Shown: piece after piece, positions 28,134 through 36,941 of the stretch
Layout: each line of letters starts with the position of its first letter
Numbering within the stretch: position 1 is the first letter of the stretch
Assembly (NCBI GenBank): GCA_026984935.1
Contig: JALSRD010000039.1
Span: 1-62,376 of the forward strand
Direction of reading: 5' to 3'
Length of the DNA stretch: 62,376 nt
From: Desulfobacterales bacterium
Lineage (GTDB): Bacteria > Desulfobacterota > Desulfobacteria > Desulfobacterales > JALSRD01
The notes under the pieces: generated by a model
Told to the model about the DNA's origin: nothing
Database searches by the model: none
The model's input: only the letters and a program-made list of their open reading frames with translations
Position numbers and translations under genes: made by a program

Positions 28134-31100
28134 ATGAAAGCAGCGGGCTTTTGGCGAACCGCCTTTGCGGGGCGCCGCCGGCCGTGGGTGGCGCTGGGTA
28201 TCACCAGCATGTTGGTGATTTTTTTGGCCGCCACCGTTTTTGCCGGTGGTAACGCCGCCAAAAAACAGACCTGGACGGACAAACTCGCGCACATCGGCGG
28301 CAAGGTGCTGGACGGGGTTACCAAGGCCAAATCGTGGGTGTCCGATAAGGTAGACAAAGTTAAAGGCTTTTTTACCAGTGACCCCATGCTTAAATATATG
28401 AGTCAAAAAGAACGGCGGCAGAACGAAGCGGCGCGTCAGCGTATTTTGAAGGTCATGAAGTCCAGGCGATTTCGTACGGAACGTGAGAAACGCGAATGGC
28501 AAAAGGACTTGTTCGACGATCTTGCGAAACGGGGTATCGTGACAAAGGACCCCAATGCCCCGGGTGGGGATGGCGGCGCCAGCCAGTTCTGGTATGACCT
28601 GGAGCACAAAAGCGGCCAGTTCAAAAAGTTCCCGCCGGGCGCGTTGAAGATCGATGAACAGCTCAAGGCGGATGATGTAGACTACCGCGAAACTTCCAAT
28701 GAACTCGGACAGACCCGCGTCAGAATGCTAAGTAAGGAATACAAACGGGCAGGAGATGCGACTGTTAAGGAAGTAAAAAAGTCAACGGATGCAGCAACCG
28801 GAGCAGGTGTGGCTGAAGAGGCCATCAAAGACAAAGTGGATGAAGCCGAAAAAAATGTTCAACAGGGCATAAATATCGCCAAAAAAGTAAAAGAAGTCGC
28901 CAAAGATGCCGGAGAGAATGTAGACGACGCGCTCGGAAAGAACAAAACGCTGAAGGAAAATCAGAAAAACCTGAACGATCTTAAACGCCGGCGGGCGTTA
29001 GAGAAAGCAAGGGAAAAATCCGCTGATGCCGGTGCTGGCGCGGACAAGGAGAAAGGGGAGAAGGCCGGTGAAAACGGGCCGAGCGGTTTAAATAACAAAC
29101 GGGCGCGGAAGCCAGAAAGGGACCGCGGCGCCGGCGCAGAGCGTGCAAAAAACGCCAAGAACGGGCCCGGTCGCGTCGTCGACGAAGCCGGCCGAAAGAT
29201 TCCGGCCGGCGAATTTGCAAACGGGGATACCGTGGTCTCCAAAAACGGCGATGAATACGAAAAACGCAACGGAAAATGGGAAAAAACCGGGGAAAATTAC
29301 GGTACCTACAAGCCGTCGCCGGAAGGCAACACCGAGCGGGCAACCAAATCAGCGCCGGAAACGGCGCCGCGCAAAGAAATGACGGCCAAAGAGTGGCACA
29401 ACAAGCTCAAGAAAAACGATCCCGGGGCATGGAAGAAAGTCAGCGACGCGCTTAAAAGCGGCGACCCGGACAAAGTGGACGATGTGCTCAGGGCCCTGGG
29501 CGCGAAATCCACCGGCGGTGAGGGGGGCGGGGACCCTCTCCGGGATGCCGAGGAGGAATCCGGCGGGGCCGCCGCCGCGGGTGGCGCTTACAAACCGCCG
29601 GCGTCTTCCAGCGGCCTTCCCTATGAAAATCCCAACAGCTGGGTGCCGTCCGGCCGGGAAGCGACGGCCGTCGAGCGAAGTGAAAGCGCCCGGGCCGCCG
29701 ACGCCGCCCGGATGGGGCGTATTGTGGCCCAGGGCCAGAGCGTGGATGAAAATATCGCCAATGCCGCCAACCAGCACGACAGCGCCGAGTCGGCCGCCCG
29801 GGGGCGGCGCCGGCGCAGCAGTGCCATGGCCGACGCCATCGTGGGGGGGCTGACCTCCGGGGTGGCGGCCGGTGTGGACGCCGCCGCCGGCACCATCGGC
29901 GCCGGCGCGGGCAACGTGGTGGCGGGGAAAATCATGCCCAAAGACGAAGGTGACGCTGCCGGCGGGCAGGCAGAAGGCGGTTCGTCAGATATGGGTGCAG
30001 ATGCTTCTTCCGGAAACGGTGGGAATGCAGATGCCGGCCAGGCGGCCGGCAGCAAGGGCATGAGTGTTCAGGTAGTGGGTACGGCGCCGCCGGGCCAGTG
30101 CAAGATTGTGTCCGGCCAACTGGTCCCGGTGGCGGGGTATAAGAAAAGGATTGCCGGCCAGACGGTTACGCTGAGCGGCCCGGTGTCAAGATCCACTGTG
30201 AGCTCGGGAAGCGGATCCTTCAGCTTTTCCGCTGTGCCGGCCGGCAATTATACGATTGCGGTGGCGAGCTGGGACTACGGCATGACCAGCGCCAGCTTGA
30301 AGGCACCGTCGGGTAAGGCCATTCGCATTGTGCTCAAAGGTTCCTGTCCTTACCTGTATGTCCTGAGCGGTGATGGCTTTGCCCGCGAAAACGACGTTTA
30401 TTCAACCGCACGCATGCGACCCGCGGAACTGTTTGCCGCCCTGGATGACCATCGGAAAACCGTTGCTGCGCTGCAGGTGCGCCATCTGAGCATTTCATCC
30501 ATTCCGGCGTGGTTGATCAGACAAAAGCGCTATCGGGATTATTATCGCATTTGGCACAAGCCGACGGTTAACAAAACCGGAAATTATGTCCTTAAACTGG
30601 TTGAGCGTGCCGGCGAGCACTCCTTTACCGATCTGGTCAAACTACAGGCTGTAAAGCTGGGCAGGGGAATGCAGGCGGCTGTTACCCGTGATGGCCGGTT
30701 TTTCTATTATAAAACACCATTGCATGCGGTGGATTCTTTTTTGCATATGAAAGGCAGGGTGCATAACCACGAGAAAGCGCATGGTGAAAGTTCCAGCAGC
30801 ATATGCCTTTATGACCATCAGCACATCCAGTTGCACTTGCCGCGCGAAGCTTTCCATAGTGGCGTGCTGGCGGTTTGCTGGCGCGGTTTCCTGGACGGGA
30901 CGGCTGAAGGCCACACGGCCTCGGCGGGTCGTCCCTGGCTGGCGCTGCAACGTCAAACTCCCGGGGGGAAGTGGCGGACCGTTGCTTACGACTATCCGCG
31001 TGATGAAGTTACCTGGAGTGTTTTTCAACTGCACGGACGTGAAGACTGGGACGGGGATGGGAACATTCGCCTTGAAGTCACCAGTTGTTTGCCGGAAAAA

Positions 31101-31379
31101 TTTCACAGTTTGATAGACGCATCTTGGGGCCGGGCTGTGGACTTGCCGGTAAAACCGATCACGCTGGAGCTGAAGTCTGCCAGGCTTGGCCAAGCCCGCG
31201 ACGTGCGCAGCCGGCTTGCCGCATCGGACGGGGTATCCATGCATTTAGGCCCATCGCAGGAAGCCGTGATGGAGTTCGGTGGTCAGAAAATTGAGGCAAC
31301 AGAAACCTATGCCTTTTTTTTCGTGGCCGAGGGATTCTATATCCCGGCGCCCCAGATTCGGGTGGCCGCAATACCTTGA
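28134..31379 (+). CDS. Large secreted protein with disordered Lys/Ala/Gly-rich middle
   Basis: The 1081-aa protein has an N-terminal signal (about 1-37, 'FLAATVFAGG'), a helical charged region (40-150), a long Lys/Glu/Ala-rich then Gly/Ala/Pro-rich low-complexity stretch (about 180-640), a carboxypeptidase-regulatory-like beta domain (about 660-735; 'IAGQTVTLSGP', 'SFSAVPAGNYTIAV') and a folded C-terminal region (about 740-1081) with several aromatic and Cys residues. I recognise no full-length homologue. Base composition of 28.7-29.1 kb is more AT-rich than its surroundings. It may be a surface filament or matrix component, by inference only. Confidence 0.7.
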   Translation: MKAAGFWRTAFAGRRRPWVALGITSMLVIFLAATVFAGGNAAKKQTWTDKLAHIGGKVLDGVTKAKSWVSDKVDKVKGFFTSDPMLKYMSQKERRQNEAARQRILKVMKSRRFRTEREKREWQKDLFDDLAKRGIVTKDPNAPGGDGGASQFWYDLEHKSGQFKKFPPGALKIDEQLKADDVDYRETSNELGQTRVRMLSKEYKRAGDATVKEVKKSTDAATGAGVAEEAIKDKVDEAEKNVQQGINIAKKVKEVAKDAGENVDDALGKNKTLKENQKNLNDLKRRRALEKAREKSADAGAGADKEKGEKAGENGPSGLNNKRARKPERDRGAGAERAKNAKNGPGRVVDEAGRKIPAGEFANGDTVVSKNGDEYEKRNGKWEKTGENYGTYKPSPEGNTERATKSAPETAPRKEMTAKEWHNKLKKNDPGAWKKVSDALKSGDPDKVDDVLRALGAKSTGGEGGGDPLRDAEEESGGAAAAGGAYKPPASSSGLPYENPNSWVPSGREATAVERSESARAADAARMGRIVAQGQSVDENIANAANQHDSAESAARGRRRRSSAMADAIVGGLTSGVAAGVDAAAGTIGAGAGNVVAGKIMPKDEGDAAGGQAEGGSSDMGADASSGNGGNADAGQAAGSKGMSVQVVGTAPPGQCKIVSGQLVPVAGYKKRIAGQTVTLSGPVSRSTVSSGSGSFSFSAVPAGNYTIAVASWDYGMTSASLKAPSGKAIRIVLKGSCPYLYVLSGDGFARENDVYSTARMRPAELFAALDDHRKTVAALQVRHLSISSIPAWLIRQKRYRDYYRIWHKPTVNKTGNYVLKLVERAGEHSFTDLVKLQAVKLGRGMQAAVTRDGRFFYYKTPLHAVDSFLHMKGRVHNHEKAHGESSSSICLYDHQHIQLHLPREAFHSGVLAVCWRGFLDGTAEGHTASAGRPWLALQRQTPGGKWRTVAYDYPRDEVTWSVFQLHGREDWDGDGNIRLEVTSCLPEKFHSLIDASWGRAVDLPVKPITLELKSARLGQARDVRSRLAASDGVSMHLGPSQEAVMEFGGQKIEATETYAFFFVAEGFYIPAPQIRVAAIP

Positions 31380-31446
31380 GCGCCAACACAGAAAAAACTC
31401 GGATCGGCCAATGATGCCAGATTCCAAAAAAGAGGGAATGTGTCAG

Positions 31447-32505
31447 ATGATTTTCAGATGCCGGGTCTTGGGTTGGGCAGGGGTTCTTTGCCTGGCAGCC
31501 GTGCTGCTGGGCGGTCAACCGGCTTTTGCCAACACCAGCGCCGAGCGCTACGCCCAGGCGGTGCAGCAGCTTAGAAACGACGGCTATCCCGGCATCGATA
31601 CGGCCCTGGCGCGCTTCGAAGCTGTCATCCGCAGCGATCCGGCTTTTACACCGGCCTATGTGGCCGCCGCCGACGCCCTTTTGGTCAAATACGAGTTTTC
31701 CAAAAAAAAGTCCCGAAAATGGATGCAGCGGGCACAGCGCTATCTCAACACCGCCATTGGCCGACAGCCACGGGCGGAGGATTTTTATTTCAAACGCGCC
31801 CTGGTGCGCCTGAACCTGGAAAAAACGGCCGCTGCGGAATCCGATCTCAAACGCGCCGTCGCCCTGCGGCCGGATTTTTTAAAGGCCCAGGTCCTGTACC
31901 TGCAGTACCTGCTGTCAGCACGGCGCGTGGCCGAGGCCCGGCGCCTGGCGGACCGGTGGATCGGGCGATACGGCCGGAACCCTGCGCCGCGCAAGTATTT
32001 CGGCGATTTGTTCTTTCAAGCCAGGGACTACCGTCAGGCCCTGGGGTACTACAGCCAGGTGGTCGGACAGGTTAAAAAGGCGCCCAACACCTATGACGCC
32101 ATGGGGCGTGCGTACTGCCGGCTGGACAAGAGAAAAAAAGCCGTACGGGCCTTTAAAAAAGCGCTCGAGCAGGATCCCGGGCGCTACCAGACGCATTTCG
32201 CGCTGGGCACCTGCCTGTCGGAAAACGGTGATCTGAAAGACGCCATCGATCATTTCCGGCGCTATCTGAAGCAGGTGCCCGACGATGCGGCCGCATGGAA
32301 CAACCTGGCGTTGCTCTATGAACGGCTCGGCCGGACCACCGATGCCCGCCTGGCCTGGATGCAACTTAAAAGCCAAACGCGCGATAAACGCTATCAGCAG
32401 CGGGCTGAAGCGCACCTGTACCGGCTGGCCAGTGAAGCGGCAGGGGGAAAATCCGCCGGTGGCAGCGCGCCGGCCGGCGGCGTGAAAGGGAGGAAAAGCC
32501 CATGA
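31447..32505 (+). CDS. Secreted TPR-repeat protein
   Basis: The 352-aa protein has a signal peptide (cleavage near 'QPAFANTS') and about six to eight tetratricopeptide repeats through residue 330 ('AALGYYSQVVGQ'-like helices, 'AWNNLALLYERLGRTTDA', 'TYDAMGRAYCRLDKRKKA'). TPR proteins mediate protein-protein contacts, here in the periplasm. I prefer ATG 31447, nine bases after GAGGGA; ATGs at 31411 and 31438 are alternatives. The stop overlaps the next start (ATGA). Confidence 0.8.
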   Translation: MIFRCRVLGWAGVLCLAAVLLGGQPAFANTSAERYAQAVQQLRNDGYPGIDTALARFEAVIRSDPAFTPAYVAAADALLVKYEFSKKKSRKWMQRAQRYLNTAIGRQPRAEDFYFKRALVRLNLEKTAAAESDLKRAVALRPDFLKAQVLYLQYLLSARRVAEARRLADRWIGRYGRNPAPRKYFGDLFFQARDYRQALGYYSQVVGQVKKAPNTYDAMGRAYCRLDKRKKAVRAFKKALEQDPGRYQTHFALGTCLSENGDLKDAIDHFRRYLKQVPDDAAAWNNLALLYERLGRTTDARLAWMQLKSQTRDKRYQQRAEAHLYRLASEAAGGKSAGGSAPAGGVKGRKSP

Positions 32506-33512
32506 GTGGCAAATATGCGGTGCCGCTGGTTGCCTGCTGCTGTCTGGCCGTGCTGACCGGGTCAGTTGCCATGGTGCGGGCCGCCGATGCCCGGATCGCC
32601 CGGCTGGACCGCATCATCGGCCACATTCAGGAGGTCATTCTGCACGCCACCGGGCTTTACAAAAGCGGCAAGCTTAAGCCGGGGCATCCCTTTGTGGCGA
32701 AAATCACCCCCAAGGTACAGTTGGCCTTTCACGCCCAGCGCTTCACGGCCGACCTCAAAACCGCTTTCAATGTGCATGACCGCTTGGTGCTCTATCGGCG
32801 CAAAATGGCCGGCGTCCAAAACGGACATGCGCGCCATGCGGCCGCCCATCCCAAAAAAAACCGGCGGCAGGTGGCCGCGGTAGATGCGCCTGAACCCGCA
32901 GATGACATATCCGCCATGCGGCAGGCGGAAAAGCAGACGGCAGCCGCAGCGCCGCGCTCCCATGCCCAATTGCCGCTGAACTACGATATCTACCAGGACT
33001 ACCGCAAGGCGCATGCCGGTCGCCTGCGCCAACAGGACCGTGCCGCCGAGGCCGACATGGCGGCGGTGCTGAACGAAAGAAAAGCCGCCGAAGCCGCGCA
33101 GCTGCAGATGCGCCGGCGCAAGCAGCAACTGCAGGCTCAGGCGACCAAGTGGCAGGCGGAACTGGACCGGCAGGCATCCCAGTCGGCCAAGGCCGCGGCC
33201 AAGTGGGAAAGCGAACACAGCTTCGGCGCCTACGCTACACGGTTTTTGGGCACCGTGCTGCAGACCGCCGTGGGATCCTTTTCCACGGCTTTCCTGACAC
33301 CGGTGGCCACGGGCCTGGCCAACAGAGCCGTTAAATCACTTTTCCCCTCGGTCAATACCGCCAGTCTGGCGGCCCAGGCGGCGACGTCGTCCGCCACGCG
33401 CGTGGCGGTAACCAACCTGGGCAGCGCCGCCGGACAGGCGGCGGCCAATGGGGCCACAAACCGCCTGTCAGGAACGGCCGGCCCGCAGGGACTGCAGCCG
33501 CCCGCCTATTGA
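32502..33512 (+). CDS. Secreted protein with coiled coil and Ala/Ser-rich C-terminus
   Basis: The 336-aa protein has a signal peptide (cleavage near 'AMVRAADA'), an N-terminal helical segment, a Gln/Ala/Arg-rich coiled coil (about 165-240) and a hydrophobic Ala/Ser/Thr-rich C-terminal region (about 245-320, 'TVLQTAVGSFSTAFLTPVATG') that could embed in or contact a membrane. No family recognised. It overlaps the TPR gene by 4 bp, so the two are translationally coupled. Confidence 0.7.
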   Translation: MSGKYAVPLVACCCLAVLTGSVAMVRAADARIARLDRIIGHIQEVILHATGLYKSGKLKPGHPFVAKITPKVQLAFHAQRFTADLKTAFNVHDRLVLYRRKMAGVQNGHARHAAAHPKKNRRQVAAVDAPEPADDISAMRQAEKQTAAAAPRSHAQLPLNYDIYQDYRKAHAGRLRQQDRAAEADMAAVLNERKAAEAAQLQMRRRKQQLQAQATKWQAELDRQASQSAKAAAKWESEHSFGAYATRFLGTVLQTAVGSFSTAFLTPVATGLANRAVKSLFPSVNTASLAAQAATSSATRVAVTNLGSAAGQAAANGATNRLSGTAGPQGLQPPAY

Positions 33513-33567
33513 ACCGTTTTTTTTATAAAAACATAGAGTGCGGCAGGAGGAGATTGTTTCGGGGGAA

Positions 33568-33915
33568 ATGGCGAGCCGATACCTATTCATGGGACTGTGC
33601 GTGTTGGCGGCAATGCAGGCTTTCCCGGCGGCAAAGGCGGCCGGTACGTTCCGGTATGATCAATACCCCAAGAACCCCTTCAACCCGGCCAACAGGTACG
33701 ATCCCGACAACCCCTGGCGGCCCCAGAACCGTTACGCGCCGGACAGCCCGCTGAATCCGGCCAACCGCTATGATCCCCAAAACCCGTTGAACCCCGCGCG
33801 GCGCTATGACCCGGCAAACCCCTTGAATCCGCTCAACCGCTACAACCCGGCCAACCCTTTGAGCCCGGGAGAAATCTACGATCCCCACAAGCCTTTGGCG
33901 CCGCTATATCCCTAG
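33568..33915 (+). CDS. Small secreted NPxNRYDP-repeat protein
   Basis: The 115-aa protein has a signal peptide (cleavage near 'FPAAKAAG') followed by about six imperfect repeats of 11-13 residues on the pattern NPLNPANRYDPxN. The mature protein is almost entirely Asn, Pro, Tyr, Asp and Arg and should be extended rather than globular. Similar Asn-Pro-Arg-Tyr repeats occur in small proteobacterial proteins of unknown role. A GTG at 33538 is an alternative start. It closes the exported-protein cluster and is 26 bp from the convergent cbiO. Confidence 0.7.
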   Translation: MASRYLFMGLCVLAAMQAFPAAKAAGTFRYDQYPKNPFNPANRYDPDNPWRPQNRYAPDSPLNPANRYDPQNPLNPARRYDPANPLNPLNRYNPANPLSPGEIYDPHKPLAPLYP

Positions 33916-33941
33916 TGGGACGGGTTTTCGGTTGCAGGGCG

Positions 33942-34742
33942 TCAGTGGCGGTGGGGGTGCTTGTGGGTGGCTCCCGAGGGGTGGTAGTGACGGTGCGAGT
34001 GGATCAGGTTTGCCTGGACCAAAAGCTCCTGATCGTCCAGGACCGCCTGGGGCGATCCCTCCCGCAAGAGACGGTGATCCTCACCGAGCACATAGCATTT
34101 GTGTGCCACGAGATGTGCAATTTCCAGGTCGTGGGTGGCGATCACCAGCGTCTTGCCCTGTTCGGAAAGCTGCAGCAGAAAGTCGATCACCCAGCTCTGG
34201 GTGCGGGGGTCCAGGGATGCCGTGGGTTCGTCCAGCAGCCATACCTCGGGATCCAGGGTCAGGGCTGCGGCCAGGGCCACCTTTTTCTTCTCGCCTTCGC
34301 TCAGGTGATAGGGCGCCCGGTCCGCCAGTGCGGCAATCCCCAGCAGTTCGAAAGCCTGCGCCACGCGCCTTGCAACCGCTTCCTGGGCCAGGCCCATCTG
34401 CAGGGGGGCAAAAGACAGCTCGTCTTTGACCGTGGGCAGGAAAAGCTGCACGTCCGGGTCCTGGAAAACCAGGCCGACACGGCGCCTGAAATCCCGTGAA
34501 AAGTCCGTATCCTGCAGGCTTTTCTCCGTCAGGCGCACATCATAGGCGCGGATATCGCCTTTTTGCGGGAAATAGAGGCCGTCGAGAATCTTGAGCAGAG
34601 TGGATTTTCCGGAGCCGTTGGCGCCGAGCACCACAATGGCCTGGCCGGAGTGGATCTGCATGCTGATATCTGACAGACCCGGAGTCTGATTCAGGTAGCG
34701 ATAGGTCACGGAGCTGAGTTTGAAAACAGGTGTTTTGTTCAA
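33942..34742 (-). CDS. cbiO: Cobalt/nickel ECF transporter ATPase CbiO
   Basis: The 266-aa ABC ATPase has Walker A 'LGANGSGKST', signature 'YHLSEGEKKKVALAAAL' core 'LSEGEKKKVALA', Walker B 'VWLLDEPTASLD' and the switch His in 'VIATHDLE'. It energises CbiMQ-type uptake of Co or Ni ions. The C-terminal tail is histidine-rich ('HSHRHYHPSGATHKHPHRH'), which could bind metal. The apparent start is TTG, 4 bp after the cbiQ stop; no in-frame ATG fits. Confidence 0.9.
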   Translation of the reverse strand: MNKTPVFKLSSVTYRYLNQTPGLSDISMQIHSGQAIVVLGANGSGKSTLLKILDGLYFPQKGDIRAYDVRLTEKSLQDTDFSRDFRRRVGLVFQDPDVQLFLPTVKDELSFAPLQMGLAQEAVARRVAQAFELLGIAALADRAPYHLSEGEKKKVALAAALTLDPEVWLLDEPTASLDPRTQSWVIDFLLQLSEQGKTLVIATHDLEIAHLVAHKCYVLGEDHRLLREGSPQAVLDDQELLVQANLIHSHRHYHPSGATHKHPHRH

Positions 34743-34746
34743 GGTT

Positions 34747-35604
34747 TCACCGCAGCCACAGCCAGAAGGTAATCAACATACAGACCATGCCCGTCCAGAT
34801 CCAGTCCCAGGACGAAAGCCGGAATTTCTCCATCAGCCTGGGCCTGCCGGTCCACCCACGGGAAAGCATGGCGAGATGTACGTCATTGCTCAGTTTATAG
34901 GATTTCCCGACCAGCACGCCGATCCTGGCCGCTGTCCAGCGGCGTCGCTCGTGGAAATTCGAGTGCGTGATCAAGCGGCTCTTTCGTGCCAGGAACATGT
35001 CTTGCACCACGCGCAGGAAAAGAAAGATATAGCGGTACGTCATCGCCAGGATAAGAATCACGACCTCCGGCACTTTCAACACGGACATGGCTTTGAGCAA
35101 CGAGACCCACTCGGTGGTCAGGACCAGGAGCACCGCCAGCGAGACAGAGGTCGCCACCCGCATGACCAGCAGTCCGGCGCTGTAGAGCCCCTGGTAGGTG
35201 ACGGCGATTACCGCCGGGATGAAAAACGGGCCGAACTGATGGGGTTCGGCAAACCGGTAAACCACGAATAGACTCCGGCCCGGCGTAAAAACGTTGAAGA
35301 GCGCCGGCAGTGCGATAACCCCTGTAAAAATCGGGATAAACACCCAAACCCGTTTGATGAAAAAACCCATGGGAAGGCGTGCCGACAGTCCGAGTACCAG
35401 GGTCAGGATGTAGAACCCGGCCAGGACCTCGATGCGCTGGACAAAAGCCGTCACGATCAACAGGGCCAGAAAGGTGACCAGTTTTACGCGCGGATCGAGA
35501 ATTTGCAGAAATCCCCTGGCGCCGGCGAAACGCCGGGCGAAAAGTGCATTTTCGATGGCCTGGGTGGTTTCCGCCAGGGTTTTGGCTACAAAATCACGTC
35601 GCAA
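34747..35604 (-). CDS. cbiQ: Cobalt/nickel ECF transporter T component CbiQ
   Basis: The 285-aa membrane protein has about six helices and the coupling motif region 'ALRMAMLSRGWTGRPR' type 'LAMLSRGWTGRPR', typical of EcfT/CbiQ. I choose a TTG start at 35604, nine bases after GAGGAGG; the open frame extends far upstream but through repeat sequence with no family similarity. It transmits ATP hydrolysis from CbiO to CbiM. A 248-bp gap containing a dispersed repeat separates it from the upstream cbiN-like gene. Confidence 0.88.
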   Translation of the reverse strand: MRRDFVAKTLAETTQAIENALFARRFAGARGFLQILDPRVKLVTFLALLIVTAFVQRIEVLAGFYILTLVLGLSARLPMGFFIKRVWVFIPIFTGVIALPALFNVFTPGRSLFVVYRFAEPHQFGPFFIPAVIAVTYQGLYSAGLLVMRVATSVSLAVLLVLTTEWVSLLKAMSVLKVPEVVILILAMTYRYIFLFLRVVQDMFLARKSRLITHSNFHERRRWTAARIGVLVGKSYKLSNDVHLAMLSRGWTGRPRLMEKFRLSSWDWIWTGMVCMLITFWLWLR

Positions 35605-35763
35605 CGCTGTCCGCCTCCTCGAAATAAAAATATTCAGCTCCTCCACACAGACCCCAAGAGCCCGATACACCCAATAGACCCCACGAAAACAAGTTGACAG
35701 GTGGCAGAAAAAATATTGGCGGACAGGGTGCGGGATGGCGGCACAGGGGCTTGCATATTGGCA

Positions 35764-35796
35764 TAGATTCCTCCGTGCAAGCCCGGGGGGGCTTAC
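35764..35796 (+). repeat. Dispersed short hairpin repeat, copy 1
   Basis: Positions 35764-35796 (TAGATTCCTCCG...CTTAC) match 48593-48624 almost base for base. The core 'GCAAGCCCGGGGGGGCTTAC' can fold AAGCCC with GGGCTT. Both copies are followed by AACCCAAT-type tracts. The rest of the 248-bp cbiN-cbiQ gap holds such tracts (35655-35690, 35812-35840) and no gene. Confidence 0.65.
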
Positions 35797-35852
35797 AGGA
35801 CAAAGCCAAGAAACCCAATCGACCCCAAGAACACGGCAAACCCGATAAAGGT

Positions 35853-36164
35853 TCAGTTTTTCCTGTGCACAAGGACCTTTCCCAGGATCCAGGTCAGTAG
35901 CGCCACCAGCAGAATGCCGGCTATGGCCGAGATGATGTAGCCGGTGGAATCCGCCGTGCCGGATACCGTGTAATCCGCAAGCGGCGCATGCCAGAGGCCC
36001 GCGAAACGTTTCAGGCCCTGCGGTATGAACCCGATCATCTTCTTGAACTGCGCGGCACTCCACTCCCCCCAGGCATCACCGGTCGCCAGCAGGCCGATGG
36101 GGGAAAGGAGGGCCAGCAGGCCGATGCCGATCCAGAGTTTTTTGATCTCTTTCATTATGTTCAT
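35853..36164 (-). CDS. CbiN-like/PDGLE-domain component of cobalt-nickel transporter
   Basis: The 103-aa protein has two transmembrane helices flanking a periplasmic loop: 'LLALLSPIGLLATGDAWGEW' core 'LLSPIGLLATGDAWGEW' and 'GYIISAIAGILLVALLTWIL' core 'YIISAIAGILLVALL'. This fits the PDGLE/CbiN-type small subunit that assists CbiM. Its ATG overlaps the cbiM stop as TAATG, so the two are coupled. Downstream ATG 36155 is an alternative start. Confidence 0.8.
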   Translation of the reverse strand: MNIMKEIKKLWIGIGLLALLSPIGLLATGDAWGEWSAAQFKKMIGFIPQGLKRFAGLWHAPLADYTVSGTADSTGYIISAIAGILLVALLTWILGKVLVHRKN

Positions 36165-36859
36165 TATGCAGCGACCTTTCCGGCAGGGGTTTGCATCAGC
36201 ACACCGGGCATGGATTTGTGCAAGAAGAGGACCACCCCGCCGCTGACCGCCGCTTCGGCAAATCCGGCCACGGTCAGGTGGGCGAACATCATGGCCGGTA
36301 TGGTGTGGGTCAGGCCGTAGGGGCAGTAAAGCGGTGTGCCGCTGGCGGTATGGAAAAGCAGGGGCTGCAACCCGAATTCGACGGCTGCCGCCAGGGCGGC
36401 GGCATTGATGCCCGCATATCCCCCCACGGCAGCACCGATCCACTGGCGGGGTGAATCAAAGGGCGCGTGGCCGGCGATGAGGCGGTAGATAAAGTAGCCC
36501 ACAAAAGGCAGCACCATGGCCATGTTGAAACAGTTGGCGCCAAAGGCCAGGATGCCGCCGTCGCCGAAAAAAATCGCCTGTATCAGGACCGCGGCCGAAA
36601 TGCCGATGGCCGCGGCCCAGGGCCCGAGAACCACCGCCATGAGGGTGCCTCCCACGGCATGCGCGGATGTACCTCCGGGAACCGGTGCATTGAACATCAT
36701 GATCACAAAGGAAAAGGCGGCAAAAACGCTGAGTAGGGGTACGGTCTTGGTGGTCAGTTTCTTCTTCACCCTTTTGGCCGCCACGTACCAGAAAGGTGCG
36801 GCGGCGGCGTACATGACGGCGCAGGTCTGTGGACTCAGGTAGCCATCCGGAATGTGCAT
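36164..36859 (-). CDS. cbiM: Cobalt/nickel ECF transporter S component CbiM
   Basis: The 231-aa membrane protein starts 'MHIPDGYLSP', whose Met1/His2 coordinate the metal in the NikM/CbiM family, and has 'PVPGGTSAHAVGGTL', 'LIQAIFFGDGGILAFGANCFNMA' core 'FGDGGILAFGANCFNMA' and a second His-containing segment. It binds Co2+ or Ni2+; which metal is not decidable from sequence, and there is no cobalamin gene beside it. ATG at 36859 follows GAGGAGCAGAGC. Confidence 0.92.
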   Translation of the reverse strand: MHIPDGYLSPQTCAVMYAAAAPFWYVAAKRVKKKLTTKTVPLLSVFAAFSFVIMMFNAPVPGGTSAHAVGGTLMAVVLGPWAAAIGISAAVLIQAIFFGDGGILAFGANCFNMAMVLPFVGYFIYRLIAGHAPFDSPRQWIGAAVGGYAGINAAALAAAVEFGLQPLLFHTASGTPLYCPYGLTHTIPAMMFAHLTVAGFAEAAVSGGVVLFLHKSMPGVLMQTPAGKVAA

Positions 36860-36872
36860 GCTCTGCTCCTCT

Positions 36873-36927
36873 ACAAAAAAAGACCAAGAAGCGGCGGCCG
36901 GAGGTTCAACCGGCACGGCCTTCTTGG
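36873..36927 (-). terminator. Intrinsic terminator/attenuator upstream of cbiM
   Basis: On the minus strand CCAAGAAG (36927-36920) pairs perfectly with CTTCTTGG (36891-36884), with an inner GCCGG/CCGGC pairing, followed by TCTTTTTTT. It lies between the putative promoter and the cbiM ribosome site, so read-through is needed to express the operon, which is the hallmark of attenuation. Confidence 0.75.
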
Positions 36928-36941
36928 CCTTGTTGATGCGT

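Noticed and set aside
35605-36063. 150-residue N-terminal extension of cbiQ
   Set aside because: The open frame continues through AACCCAAT repeats and part of the cbiN-like gene; a GAGGAGG ribosome site sits before TTG 35604, where the family similarity begins.
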